Part shown: positions 44,767-57,419 of the stretch, piece after piece
Position numbering within the stretch: the first letter of the stretch is position 1
Layout of the letters: the number at the start of each line of letters is the position of its first letter
From: Isoetes taiwanensis
Taxonomy: Eukaryota; Streptophyta; Lycopodiopsida; Isoetales; Isoetaceae
DNA length: 64,000 nt
Direction: 5' to 3'
Assembly: GCA_021234155.1 (NCBI GenBank)
Contig: JAJEKV010000026.1
Coordinates: 2,048,001-2,112,000, forward strand
Notes under the pieces: model-generated
Seen by the model: only the letters and a program-made list of their open reading frames with translations
Told to the model about the DNA's origin: nothing
Databases searched by the model: none
Translations under genes and position numbers: made by a program

Positions 44767-45175
44767 ATCCTATTATAGAAGTAGCTAAATAGAACACACC
44801 ATCCTTACCCTGCTCATGGAGAAAAGCATAAAGAGAAAATGTTCTTTGAATTAATCGACACACATCCTTCATTACTTGGCATGTAAACCTCGTCAGCCAT
44901 GTGCATCCATTCATGTCGCATGCATATATTTGTTAATTACAAGTGTTCAATCTAGTATGATATGCTTGGTGTTTTCTAATCCCTCTGACCTCATGAACCA
45001 AACAAAAGAGGTCCCACACTTTTCCAATGCTATAAGAGAAGCGAATTTAGTGGGTAGAGCAACATTGATTGGATCAAGTGAAACTATATTTAAAATTTCC
45101 TTATAAAAGTGGCTAAATTTTTGGGAGCACCATTATAAGCCAACTGCTTTTTATGGAGAAAACAAAAGGCTAGAT
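44767..45175. repeat. Duplicated host sequence at the LINE target
   Basis: The segment from about 44,775 (TTATAGAAGTAGCTAAAT) to about 44,950 is paralogous to the segment from about 45,102 (TTATAAAAGTGGCTAAAT), which continues on the far side of the LINE from 51,550 (TTGACACAG, GTCGCATGCATGTATATG). The LINE landed in the second copy; the first shows what the empty site looks like. Confidence 0.65.
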
Positions 45176-45191
45176 GAAAACATTGAATTAA
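45176..45191 (+). repeat. LINE target-site duplication, left
   Basis: GAAAACATTGAATTAA, identical to 51,534-51,549. Confidence 0.95.
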
Positions 45192-45358
45192 GGAGCTTTC
45201 CCCCTTTTCTTTCCAATCATTCTTTCTCCCATTTTCTTTGTCCTTTACCCCATCTTCGGATCTTTCGCTCTTTTCCTATTCTTTCCCCCCTCTTTTGCTT
45301 CTCTTTGCCCACATTTTCTTCTTTCTCTGTTCCGTTCCCCTTGAATCTCTGTGTTACC

Positions 45359-47122
45359 ATGAGAACTAAGGCATCGACGAGCAAACCGGTTATGGGAGGG
45401 TCCTCCTCATCAACAAGGATCCCGTACGAATACAAAGACACGGACCCAATTTTGATCATTCAAAGTTGGGACCAAATCTTTGTCCTAGAGGACAAAAAAG
45501 ATCAATCGTGGATAAAAATGAAAGAGCTCAAAGCTGCTTTCGATATTATCAGGGAACAGCAAGAATCAGCGGCAGATTGTATGGGAGTTCAGAAGGAAGG
45601 ACAAATCTTGGTATGCAAACTTGAAATGCAGAGATTGGAAAACCAGTATAAGGAAGGCAAAGCCAATGATCGGGACCTGACCTGGCAGATGCTTCAGAAG
45701 ATACAGGAGATGGACAACCTTTTATATCAACTCATAAGAGTCAAAACAGGGCATTCAAAAGAAGATTGCTGCAGCCTGAAGAACCAGATCTTCAGGAGAT
45801 CCATGACAGAGATGTTACGGGCAGCAAAAGGACTTGTTGAAGAACTTGAGGATCTTGGATGGAAATCCAAAGCCTCATTTCGACTGGTGAAAATTTGGGA
45901 GGAAGCAGATGACCATGTAATTGAAGATTTCCGAAAAGGATTCAAGAAAAGGCTTCCCTCTTTTGCCACTGATACTCTACTGAAGGAAGTTGAAATGGAC
46001 TATAAAACTTACCAACTCCCGCTCAAAGTTCCCACCAAATGCGAGATTGCTGACAGTAATAGTTACTTCCATCCGATGGACTGCGCAAACTGTGACTGCC
46101 AAAACTGTACCAGCATCAAGGAGCAGAACCTGGACAAAAACAAGACAAAGGTTTCCAACTCCAAGCAAACTTTGAAGTCTTCAATTCCCATCATGGGAAA
46201 ATACGACAAAATCAATGGTATCTCTTACAAGAATGCTTTACTCAATTCTTTAAATTCTGTTAATGATGCCAATGACTTTGTTGAAAAAGAAGATTTTAAA
46301 AAAGATGAGGATATTCTGGACCTGGGTAATATTTTGGATAATACAGCCAACACCAGATATACTAATCATGGAATTCTTGTCCACTTCCCTCAGAGCTGTC
46401 CTTCCACTAGCACTGTCAAATATTGGATAACCAAGACTCTGTTGGTTCCTATCTTATCTATCCTTAAACTGGACAGCAAGACCTATCAGATCATTTGTAG
46501 AGAAGAGAAGAATATCCCCATGATTCTTACCAGGAAAATCACCCTCATCTCAGGTTTCCCAGTTTATATAATGAAATGGGACCCTCTCTACATTCCAGGA
46601 GACTTCTCCACGATAGCTACCACCACCTGGATCTCTTGTCTGAATCTCCCTATGGGCTGCTGGACCGTCTCTCACCTTAGTGCTATAGCCAGCAGTCTAG
46701 GGGAAATCATCCATGTCTCGATCCCCCAAACCAGTTTCCCCTCTGTTTGTATTCAAAAGAAAATTTATTCTAATTGGGAAGACTGTATCCCCTGCAAAAT
46801 TCCTAAAAGGGGGTTTTTTGATCTCAAAGTCTCCTACTCCAAAATGCCTCTGGCTAAAAGTTCTCGCCCTAGAGAGCATCATAAAGATGTTAAGATCCAG
46901 AAGCAGGAGGAAACTCATCATAAACAGGAGGAAACTCATCAGGTCAAGCAAGTTTGGATGCCCAAGGCTAAGAATATGGAAGACAATTGTATTAGCAAAG
47001 CTGTCTGTAACACCAGCATAAGGGATATCAGGGAAGACAAGGCTGAGTATAATATCAGTGATTCTCAGATAAGTATCTTCCAGATAAAGGTATTATATTC
47101 CAATTTCCCTCAAAAGTGGTGA
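45359..47122 (+). CDS. LINE ORF1 protein
   Basis: ATG at 45,359 starts MRTKASTSKPVMGG; the longer frame upstream lacks an ATG. About 587 residues, intact. The N-terminal half is helical and charged. A cysteine cluster CANCDCQNC lies at about residue 241. The C-terminal third has ILVHFPQSCP, VKYWITKTLL and LKLDSKTYQI, a DUF4283-like nucleic-acid-binding domain as in the older LINE at 5-6 kb. The tail carries a direct repeat of KQEETHH. The protein would coat LINE RNA. Confidence 0.8.
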   Translation: MRTKASTSKPVMGGSSSSTRIPYEYKDTDPILIIQSWDQIFVLEDKKDQSWIKMKELKAAFDIIREQQESAADCMGVQKEGQILVCKLEMQRLENQYKEGKANDRDLTWQMLQKIQEMDNLLYQLIRVKTGHSKEDCCSLKNQIFRRSMTEMLRAAKGLVEELEDLGWKSKASFRLVKIWEEADDHVIEDFRKGFKKRLPSFATDTLLKEVEMDYKTYQLPLKVPTKCEIADSNSYFHPMDCANCDCQNCTSIKEQNLDKNKTKVSNSKQTLKSSIPIMGKYDKINGISYKNALLNSLNSVNDANDFVEKEDFKKDEDILDLGNILDNTANTRYTNHGILVHFPQSCPSTSTVKYWITKTLLVPILSILKLDSKTYQIICREEKNIPMILTRKITLISGFPVYIMKWDPLYIPGDFSTIATTTWISCLNLPMGCWTVSHLSAIASSLGEIIHVSIPQTSFPSVCIQKKIYSNWEDCIPCKIPKRGFFDLKVSYSKMPLAKSSRPREHHKDVKIQKQEETHHKQEETHQVKQVWMPKAKNMEDNCISKAVCNTSIRDIREDKAEYNISDSQISIFQIKVLYSNFPQKW

Positions 47123-47185
47123 TTAGAGTTGATCCCATTAATATGACTATCTCAACTATGGATCTTGATATCTCAACCTTAGACT

Positions 47186-50100
47186 TTGACAAATTTGGCA
47201 AATATGAGGAAACCAGGAAGGAAGACTTTGACTTTCGAGTCAATAGCAAGACTTCCACTCTGGAAGATCTTACCTGGTCTACAATCAACAACAGAAGGAA
47301 GAGAGGTAAGAAAAATTTCAAAGAATATTCTTTGGGACCCCCAAGAAGATCACCAAGAAAGATCCTCCCCTCCTCTTAAAGGTATAACTTGGAATATCCA
47401 AGGCATCAATTCGAATATCAAAAGAGGTAGACTGAAGGTTTGCCTCTGTTCCATGAATCTGGATTTCATTTTCTTTCAAGAGCACAAGATTTATGATGAC
47501 AACATTAATTCCATTATTAAAGATGTTCTTCCCTTGACTTTCAAAGATTGGTCTCTCAAAGCTAACAACACCTCTGCAGGAATTACTATAGCTTGGAGTA
47601 ACAGGCTTAACTTTGCTGACATTCAGATGGTAAATGATAACAGCAAGAGATGGCAAATTATTCATGGGATGGTTGGTGACAAGAGGATTGCTTTTATTAA
47701 TGTTTATGCTTATCATCAGCCCCCGGAAAGAGTCAGCTTTTGGGAGGTCATTAATAGGAGTCTAGAGAGAATTCCTTATGATGAGTGTATTTTAGCAGGA
47801 GATTTCAACATGGTTACCCATAGCTATATGAGAAGTGCCAATTTTAGGCCCCTGACTGACAATGAATTTGCAAGCTGGAATTCTCTCCTTTACTCTCATC
47901 ATCTCTCTCGGCGGGGTTACCCCCACTCTTATAGTTGGAGTGACCACAGGGATCAGCCTGTCTGTTGCCTTCATGACAGATTTTATCTCAGTGAGGCCCT
48001 CTGGAACAATAGCACTAGGGTCACTAATTTAACCAACTATACTATTTCTGATCATTTTCCTCAGCTCATTAATATCTGTGGTAACACTGCTCAAAGGAAG
48101 AGAAATTCTTTTTTTTAACTCAATACTAATCTTCTTGAGCTTGATGAATTTCTGCCTAATCTGCAACAGATTGTTTCCCAAGAGAGAAAACCTAATGGTA
48201 ATACAGGCTGGATGGATTGGTGGGTGAGGGTTTCCAAAAGAATCAAGAATTGGCTCAAGGTTTGGGGAAAGGAAGTCCATAGAAGCAACACTGCTCACTT
48301 ACAGGATTTGAGATCCCAGTTGGATTTAGCCCAGGATCAGCACAAAGATGAAATCAAAATTCAAATAGAAAGAGAAAAGATCAGAATCGCCAGAGGCTGG
48401 AAAATTAAAGCAAAGGTTAAGGAGCTTAAAGAAGATGAGAGAAGCAATTCGAAATATTTCTTCATCAAAGCTAAGGGCAGGGTTAAGAGAAATCACATTT
48501 ACAGTATTCTTTGGGAAGGCAATAGCATTGACAATGATATGCAGCTCAAGTGTGCTGCCAAAACTCATTTCTCCAGGATTATGGGGACTGAGGAAAATAT
48601 TAGAAGGGAAGATATCGAGAATTTTGTGTGTATCCAGGAAAAAGTTACTGATCTGATGAATGATAGACTTTCCAGGCCTTTTAGTTATGAGGAAATGCTG
48701 AAGGTTCTTCAGGGAATGGAAAATGGTAAAACTCCAGGCCCTGATGGTCTTCCAGCTGAATTCTTCAAGAAATCATGGGATATCCTGGGTATGGATATTG
48801 TATCCCTTGCTAATGAATTTTTGATGACTAAGAAGCTGGACTGCAGGATCAATACAAGTCTGATTGCTCTCATCCCAAAGATTGAGCTCCCAGCTACATT
48901 TTCTGATTATAGACCTATTTCCCTAACCAATGTGGTTTATAAGTTAATTACAGGTACCATTGCTGCTCGACTCAAGCCCATCCTTGAAGAAGTCATCAGC
49001 AACACTCAAAGTGCCTATTAATGAGGCAGGTATATTCTAGATAATGTTGCTGCTGCTTCTTTAGGTATCTCTTGGGCCAAAGATTCTAACCAGTCAATTG
49101 GCCTCCTCAAATTGGATATCACAAAGGCCTTTGACACAGTAAGTTGGGCTTTCCTTTGCTGGTGTTGCAAAAAACTTGGTTTTTCTGACAGTGTAATTTC
49201 AGTTTTCCAAGCCATTCTTAGCAACTCTAGATCTGCTGTTCTCATTAATGGGGAATGTAGCCCTTTCTTTGACATTAAAAGGGGGGTTAAGCAAGGTTGC
49301 CCCCTTGCACCCTTCCTCTTCTTAATTGTAATGGAAGGTCTGAACAGCCATTTCAAGAGAGCTCTAATTAAAGGTCTTAGCCTTCCCTCCCAGGAGGCTG
49401 GAGAAATCTTAAATGTTCACTTTGCAGATGACACTTTTCTTTTTCTTCATTTGGAAGCCCACTCCATTCAGCGCACCCAAGCTATTTTAGAAGATTTTGG
49501 CAAGTGCTCGGGATGCAAAATCAACCCTGCCAAGACCAAGCTTATTTCAAGGCATCAAGATGAGGGTGAGCAAGCAGCTACAAATTTGGGTTGTATGTAC
49601 CTCTCTCCCACTACTAAAACTAAAATTCTAGGCATCCCTTGTGCCATTAGAACTAATGCTTGTGAGCTTTGGGATGACTTACTTGATAAATTCTACAGAA
49701 AGGTAGACTCCCTTAATTCTAAATTTCTTTCTAAAAATGGGAGAGCCATTTTGGCAAATTCGGTCATCTCCTCCTCTCAGGTTTACCAATCTTCTATTAT
49801 GATGGCCCCTAAGAAGGTTCTGACTAAAATGCAACGGATTATTGGTAGATTCATTGCAGGAGGGTCTAGCAGGAGGTGCTGGATTCCTATCTCTATGGAA
49901 GAATGTTGCAAGCACAAAAAGTTGGGAGGTCTGGGAGTTATTAATATTGAGAAACAGGCTACTGCTCTGGCTGCTAAGTACTTTTACAGAGCCTGTAATA
50001 ACCAAATCAATCACCCTGTGAGCATTCTTATCTCCCATTATGTCAGTAAGTGCCACCCCTTTGGTTGGAGGAATCTCAAAATACAGCTGCCCCATAGCAT

Positions 50101-51001
50101 TTACTTTGACTTTACCATTCCCACTACAGTGCCTTTGATTATCAAAAAGTGGATTAGGGCATGGCAAAAGGTAAAGGGTATGTATACATGGAAAGAAGGT
50201 CTTTCTCAAGATCAACCAATTTTCTGGAGTCCCTCTCTCATTTTGGATGACCCTAATATTTGTCTGGCTACTAATTTCCCTATTTTGGCCAAGCAATGGA
50301 CCAACAATGGAATAATTTATATCAGGGATATTACTGATGATTTTGTTTATCAGGAATCCAGCATAGCAAATTTAGGAGATGACTCCAGGCAGCTTTTCAA
50401 CAGTATCACTCAAAGGTTGGCAGCTGGAGTTTGGCATGATACAGATGTTCTTTGGCACATCAATGGATTCTGTGGATATAGAGTAAACCTGGCTTACAGG
50501 TATCTCAATAGGGGCCAAGAAAGCTCTATCCACAGAAAATGGAATATTGATCCAGACAGAGCTTCAAGGAACCTGAGATTCATGTGGAAAAGTCCAATTC
50601 ATCCAAAGATCAAGGCCTTTATGTGGCAGCTTTGGCACAAAGCTTTGGCCACTAACAAAAAAAGGTGGAGGCTAAATATGTCTGATTCTAATATATGTGT
50701 TAGATGCATGCAGGATCAGGAAGATGAAGCACACCTCTTTAAAAACTGCCTATGGGCAGAATGGACTTTGGAGCTGGCAGAAACTGAACTGAACATTCCT
50801 GGATTGGCTAATATGCAAATAGATGAGATCTTCTTCCCTAAGAACCCAGTGGAATGGAGGAGATACATTCTTCTTTGGAGAATGTGGAAAGGAAGGAATA
50901 CCCTGATCTTCAAGGAAGAAATTATCTGGCCCAATGCCATTATTAAGCAGGCCCAATATGATATAAATTGGGTTTTGGAAATCTTCGGGAATCAGAACTA
51001 A
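47186..51001 (+). pseudogene. LINE ORF2: APE endonuclease, reverse transcriptase, zf-RVT
   Basis: One frame carries the whole protein but is broken by TAA at 48,116-48,118 (after a run of T) and by TAA TGA at 49,019-49,024. The endonuclease has TWNIQGINS (about 47,390), FFQEHKI, AGDFNMV (about 47,800) and SDH (about 48,050). The RT has GKTPGPDGLPAEFFK (about 48,725), LALIPK-like ALIPKIELP, DYRPISLTNVVYKL, LDITKAFDTVSW (about 49,115), GVKQGCPLAPFLF and FADDTFLF (about 49,424). The double stop falls in the conserved QSAY..GR site. The C-terminal zf-RVT has HPKIKAFMWQLWHKAL and CVRCMQDQEDEAHLFKNC (about 50,700). The first ATG of the frame is about 47,201, just after the end of ORF1. Confidence 0.88.
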
Positions 51002-51020
51002 GTCCTAATCCCTTTATCTA

Positions 51021-51374
51021 ATGTTAGTTTTGCCTTTGTGTGCAGGAAATACTCTGATCATGTTCAAAAGACTGAGGTGGAGGAGGATGAATCTCCATGC
51101 GAATGCGCAATGGCTGACACAGTTCGGGGTTGAAATACCCAATGAGCATGGGGACAATTGTCAATGCAACTGTGCTTGTACCGCTTATTTGGACGAAAGA
51201 AGATACATTCTGTGCACTGCCAAGGATAAGAAGGATAGATTCAATCCAGGGAAGGCCCATATGTGTAAATGCCCTTACTGCCTGTTCATTGTTGCCAACA
51301 AGGGCATGGGAAGAAAGGACCACTTCCAGAGTCGATCTAACTGTTTGGAACTGCCAAATACTCTTAAGCTATAA
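51021..51374 (+). CDS. Small Cys-rich third ORF of the LINE
   Basis: A 117-codon frame begins 19 bases after the ORF2 stop and lies inside the duplication-bounded element. It has two cysteine clusters, CQCNCAC (about residue 48) and CKCPYC (about residue 78), like a metal-binding module, and many Lys/Arg. I do not recognise the family. A splice-acceptor-like TTTGTGTGCAG lies at 51,034-51,044, so it could instead be an exon. Uncertain whether it is translated. Confidence 0.45.
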   Translation: MLVLPLCAGNTLIMFKRLRWRRMNLHANAQWLTQFGVEIPNEHGDNCQCNCACTAYLDERRYILCTAKDKKDRFNPGKAHMCKCPYCLFIVANKGMGRKDHFQSRSNCLELPNTLKL

Positions 51375-51533
51375 CTATAATTATGTTTTTGGTTAGTTTA
51401 ACTTTATCAGGGTTTACGACCTACCCTTTCCTAAAGGTCTTTCTTTAAAAAAGCTTCATACAGCTTTTTTTGAACTATGTACTTTACCATACGCTCTTAA
51501 TATATACTTAAGCCTTCAATTAAAAAAAAAAAA

Positions 51534-51549
51534 GAAAACATTGAATTAA
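51534..51549 (+). repeat. LINE target-site duplication, right
   Basis: GAAAACATTGAATTAA directly after the A-rich tail, identical to 45,176-45,191. Confidence 0.95.
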
Positions 51550-53212
51550 TTGACACAGAACAACTATAATACACTTTGATTGTCACATAAAATTGCTCAT
51601 TACCCCTGATGTAGGTACGAATCATGTCGCATGCATGTATATGTAAGTCACATAATGTTCAAGAACATAAGTTCATGGCATGTTTCCAACGCATAAATCG
51701 GGTACTTGCAACTGCATAAAGTATATTTGCTATTGCCATGGTTTATTTGTAAAAGCTTTTCACCTATGCGCTTCTGGGGCATGATTGTCCTGGAGTCCAT
51801 TAAACTATTTTCATTATCCAGATGATGAGGGTATGGGACGAGGAAGGCACACATCCTTAGCATATAAGATGCAATGAGATCGAGGAGAACTACTGGATCG
51901 TAGGGAATGATTGGGATCGAAGAATGATAGCAGAGCAACAAGTAGGGCAAAGAATGATTGGGATCGAGGAATGATAGCAGGGCAACAAGTGGGGTCACTG
52001 GGGTGCAAACGGGAGGAGGCTTGCAAAGGAGCCAAAGTGAGCATGTCAAAATCTAGAATGATTGGGTTGGGGTTGTTTAAAAAATTATGTTGGAAGCTTC
52101 CTGTCTAATGGTTACATCACTAGGATGAGGTCATTTTTTGTCGGCCATCAAGGAGGCAACCGTTATCTCTTGTAAAAGCAATTGCCCGTCCCGTTTTCGC
52201 ACACAAACTTTAGGGCATGCCTGATTTTTCCTCCTTTACTGACACGTGTCTGTTTCCACTAGCTCCTCAATTGAGTGCTAGCACCTGAAACTAAAATGTG
52301 GTCCAGTAGTCAGTACCCTAAGCAAGTCTCAGAATAGATTCAAACTCACTTAACAAATCCTTGCCAATTAATTTGGCTGTGGTATGCTTATCCCCTACTG
52401 GTAAAGAATGTTGCATAATTAAAGAGCTTAGATTCCTGAATAATGCCATTGACATAATACCTGCAGCATTTCAAATAACTCAGATCGGTTAAAAAATTAT
52501 GCCCCATAGCAATCATGCCATGTTTCAACGCTTGAGTAGATAAGGAGACAAGATCTCTGAACTTTGCTCTATTCCTTATTTATATCCCATGTGCACAGCC
52601 TGCAATTCAGACATAACAGGGTTGACTATGCACAACATCAATATAAGCTATGACTCCAAAATACTGAATTTGAGATATAACTACTATGTGATCCAGGCAT
52701 GCTCTTTGTTTTTTCTGGGCATTCTCTGCTTTAATAAGATATTGCAATATAATTCAAGATTATTTGAAAGCCTTGAGTTTGCCTCAGCTTTTTTCAGGTG
52801 CTTGCTTCAGTAATCAACACTTTGGTGCAAATCCAACACGCAAATACAACAAATGGATGGGGCTAGGTATTCAGTCCTAACTGATTAAATCCAAGACTAA
52901 GCTACATAACGAGCTGTAATATTCTAAATGCAGAGATGTCGTATGCTTTTATTTGGTTTGTTATAATCTTGCAATGGAGCTGATGGATGAAATCAATTAC
53001 TTGTACAATACCAAGTTTTGAACACTTCCTGAAAAGGGCCTGCGACATGCCTTGGGTGAACATTGACTCACCACATGGGGACCCATTATATGGAAAGTCA
53101 GATTTTGCTTATTCAAAAGCTGAATGGTATGCCAAGTCTTTCCCTTCTTTGTTCTCATTTCGTGGTAGGTCTCAACTTTATTATAGAGATACCAGATTGG
53201 AAAATTGCAGAT
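51550..53212. other. No gene recognised
   Basis: AT-rich DNA. Near-duplicate 52-base stretches at 51,904-51,990 (GGGAATGATTGGGATCGA / AGAATGATTGGGATCGAGG, each followed by GAATGATAGCAG-GCAACAAGT) form a short tandem repeat. The other ORFs are unassigned. Confidence 0.5.
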
Positions 53213-53281
53213 TACATGGCTTTAATTGTAATAGAAAATTCTTAGGCTTTGTTGATTTTCTATTACAATTAAAACCATGTA
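53213..53281. repeat. 27-bp inverted repeat (hairpin)
   Basis: Arms of 27 bases at 53,213-53,239 and 53,255-53,281 (TACATGG, one C/T mismatch, then TTTAATTGTAATAGAAAAT) are separated by 15 bases. The stem is long enough for a foldback element or small-RNA precursor; nothing nearby decides which. Confidence 0.8.
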
Positions 53282-56200
53282 TAAACTAGGGCCTTTAGCA
53301 CAGATTAACTTTTATCAATACATGCAGGTCCATTTAGGAGCCAATTTCTAGTGTGTAAACCAAGTAAAGCAGTGCTAATCGATGGGTTATCAAATTGGCA
53401 ATGTATCAATTTATATTCTACATAATTTATTTTCTAGATAGCAACAACAAAGGGTCCATTCCTTTATTTTTATTGGTTATAGAATGGATCTCTTACAAGA
53501 TAACATTTCTTGAGTTAGGAGCAACTTGGCATATTTAGGTCTGTAATAAGGACAATCTGTTCATAAATCTGGCTTGTTTTTCAGCATAGCAGAGCATTGC
53601 AGGGTTGAATACTCAAGAAACACAAGCATTCAGAGGTGATAATGGCTGCAAGCAACATCTTTAGTAAGAGAAATGCTGCCATTAGGTTAGGTTTAGGCAT
53701 TGTATGGCCTAACAGTCATAGAAACCATGTTTGCCTTAAATAGTTTTTTCAACAATATGGGCCAGAGTTCTTGTGATAGAGCTCAATACTCTTCTTCCTT
53801 TAGCGGAACATCGTTCCTTGCAGAGATCATCGTGTGTTTGACTTGGGTATAAGAAGCTGGCATGTAATAAAGCATATGAATACTTTTGTTATCAACTGTT
53901 TTGAGCAAAATTGTTTTGGCCTTGCTCAAGCTTGTTTATCCTTTACTTGATAGATTTACTTGATAGACGTGGAACGCTTTTCCTTTGAAAGCTGAGTGAT
54001 AACAAAGATGATACTTGCTTAGGATAAATGTTGTACCTTTGCTCTGAAGCACAATGGAATAGGTTGTAACTCGAAAACATGAGCAGAAAACAACTCTTAC
54101 CACATAGTATATGTGGTCAAACATGCCCAAAAGCCTGAAAGAAACATCATTGAAACATGTTTGTTTGCATACAACTTAGATAAAACATTGTGAATGTTCT
54201 TTTTTATTCTAGTCACTCAAGTATTAATCTGCATGGGCTGTACATTTCTTTCTTGCTGCCAAAAGCTTGATTATCATGGATTTGCTAAAGTTTTCGATCT
54301 GCATATTTGGTTGCATTGTAATGCAGTACGTGCTTGACCTTGGTGAAATCATGGTGAAGGGTTTCCTTCTTACGTATTTTATTTGTAAAACAAGTCTATA
54401 TTAATCATTTTTTTCTGGCAATAGATCCAAAAATTCATTTAGTTTTCTTCTTAAATTTGCGCCTATGCATATGATATTCATACAGTATATCCATTCAGTA
54501 TGTTACTCAAATCTGATTATAACTTGCATTCTTATGTGCAGATCATATTTGATCCATGCCAAGTACAAATGGCATTCTGATTACAAAACTAAATGCAGTT
54601 GACTTTCCAGTGCAAATTGCAATTGGTTTGCAGGTAAGAACCCGCCTAGTGTAGCTAACATAGTTCCTAATTTTGATATATTGTCTAGAAATAGTTCTTG
54701 ATTTTGATTACTGTATTCGAATGTGAATTGCTTAAGCAGCTTTGATCATGATAGCACCTCGGAAAACATATGAGGTTTCTTATTTCCATGTTGGTAGTAT
54801 GTCCGGAGCTGCAATGGAACGTTCTCGTAATGATTCTGTCATATATTGCTATGAAAGTGATCTTAATTTAAATGTTTTGATAGGTACAGGAGATGGAAAG
54901 TCCTGTTGCAGGTCAAAATCTTCTTTCTTCTGAATACAACTGTAAATATTTCTACTTTTGGTTATATTTGGCTTCTCTAAGGCTAATTAGCATGGAAGAC
55001 TATGCTTGAAGTGGCATTCAAAAGTTTGATTCTTCTAATTGTCCTATTTTGCTCTACGTTAGTCATATCTTTTCTTCTTTTCTAATCGTCATAATAGCAG
55101 GAAGCACGTGTGGAACACCTTAATTAGGGTCTCACAGATATTGGCTCCAATGTCAGTAGAAATTCACGATCGTCCTGAAAGCTATAAAATTGAGTTTTGT
55201 AGCTTGTTTTATAGCTTCTCCATTTACTCTCTGCATTGCATCCATCTTTTACATACCATATCATACTGCATTGTGTAGGCATCCTAGAAGCTACCCTAGG
55301 CTAGCATCAATTTCACGAGCTTCTGTTGGGCCTAAATCTTCTAGATTTAGTTCAACATTCTTGCAATCTGAATCTAAATCAGAATATGGAGTTACCATGA
55401 ACAAATAACTGATGCAAGGTTGTAATCTGATGTTGCTCAATATGTATTAACTGTATGAGGACTTTGGCATTCCGCTTCCTTGCTATTTTGAAAGGGTGTA
55501 ACAATGTGGTTTATGGCAGGCGCATCATTGAATCAACAGCACAACATAGAGAATGATGTTGCCATTGCTTATGTTGTCGTATGTTTGCTTGGTCTTTTTA
55601 ATAAGCATAAATTTCTCTTTTTTACAAAACCTTACCTTGCTTTTACAAAACATTACCCTATATTAATACCCTATTTTAATGTCTATTGCTTCTCAATTGT
55701 TCTCAATATCCTGTGCTTAAAGCTTTACTTTGAAATTTAATGTTTGCTGCTTTTCAATTGTTTCCAACATCTAGCACAATTGATACTTTCTTTAGCATGC
55801 TTGCCTAACCCCTCTTACAACAAATGCTGCAGTTCTAGCCTATCCACATGAGTGTCCACGTCATCTAAAATTAATTTTAACCATTAGATTTTCTAATTTA
55901 TGTATCTACGCTAAGAAAATTAGAAAAGCCTTAAGCTGTAATTGAAGAGTATGCATCGAAGAGTATAAGCTTGATTGCAGAAGCTCCGACTGATGCAGGA
56001 TGCAAAATAAATTCATTTCTACTATATGATAGGCATTTTACAGAGTGAAAGGTACATCTTAACTTCGTGGTTGTTGCTTTTGTGCCACAGTGGATCTAGC
56101 TGCAATTTATCTCAAGGAGGCAATCAACCGAAATACCTTAATAATATGTTATTTTTTTGTCCGGCCTTAGCCGTGGTTGGACCTTATAGCTACAAAGTAA

Positions 56201-57400
56201 TATCATTCCTAGCAGTTCCATCCAAGCAATAAGTGTTGAAGTTTCTTTCAAATAAGGTATGAAACGTGTAAGGAGATGTACATCTGCTTCTTGTTTTCCT
56301 TCTAGAATTAGGTCATCCATTTCAGAAGTTTTATCCCATCAATTTTCAAACATTTCTCAAATGCTGATAAAAGGGCTTCTTGATTTCCTTTGTCTTTTAT
56401 ATGCTCTATATTTATGATATGGCATGGACACAAGGTCGATTGCACCAAACAGGTGGAGAGATTTCTCCTCTGTGAAGTTTATCTGGAGATAGTTGCATCT
56501 ATTTAGAGCCAGCTGCATTTGTCTTAGTATACTAGAAATTGGATTCTGTCAAATTTGAGTTTACAAACAACCGTTACTGTAAATAATAATTTAAAATGAC
56601 TGAAAATAATCATTTGAAAACACATCCCTATTATATAAGGTCAGAGGGCATTCTTCTGGCCAAATCTTTAGTTCCTTAAATATGTAACAATTCATTGTAA
56701 ATTATAATGCAATCCCTATCTCTTTGCAGTTATGGACCAAGAGAACAATGAAAGTCTTGGGGAAATTGCCTTCAATCATTCCAGGTTATCATCCAATTCT
56801 ATTCATTAGTGCACTGCAATGAGTTTTTGGAAGCATACTTCTGATGCTCCACCTCCCTGTGTTCCTTACAGGTTAGCTCTATCTTGAAATGTGGAACTGA
56901 GCAGTTACCATACTGGAAAGCCAGAATATCATAGCTGGCTATGCAGGGATGAAGACTGGCATGATAGGGCGGGGCTTGATATATATCCATTTCCTCATCT
57001 ATAATGCTTTGTTAATAGCCTTCAAGGAGAAGAAAGCATCTGAAATCGGCTTTGCAATAAGGAAAAAATGCAAGAAACTTGCGATAATTCTATCAAAAGC
57101 CTGGACGAACTTGTGGCAATGAAAATGAGGTTGAACTATAAACAGATTGCCAAGAACAAAATTGCATAGAACTAGCTCAGGCATACCAAAAAAACTCTTA
57201 GATAAAGTCAAATTCCCTGAATATGAATTTGCTCTGCGAGAGTTATACATTTGCATATGTTATAAAAACACATTCAAGCTGTTGTTTTGACATATCGCTA
57301 AGTGTAACCTTATTTTGTTGGTTATCAAATGACCATTGTAAAAAATAAAATACATGGCATTAAAACCATTGAAACACAACCGACACAAAATCCATAAAAT
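53282..57400. other. No gene recognised
   Basis: AT-rich DNA with short ORFs only (for example 52,987-53,289 and 55,190-55,408) that match nothing I recognise. Confidence 0.5.
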
Positions 57401-57419
57401 GAATGTGTATCTGCAATGC

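Larger units (their letters stand above)
45192..51533 (+). mobile_element. Full-length L1-type LINE
   Basis: 6342 bp flanked by a perfect 16-bp duplication. It has a pyrimidine-rich 5' UTR, ORF1, ORF2 (APE endonuclease, RT, zf-RVT), a small third ORF, and a terminal A-rich tail at about 51,520-51,533. The perfect duplication and few lesions indicate a recent insertion. Three stop codons at two sites in ORF2 make this copy non-autonomous. Confidence 0.93.
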
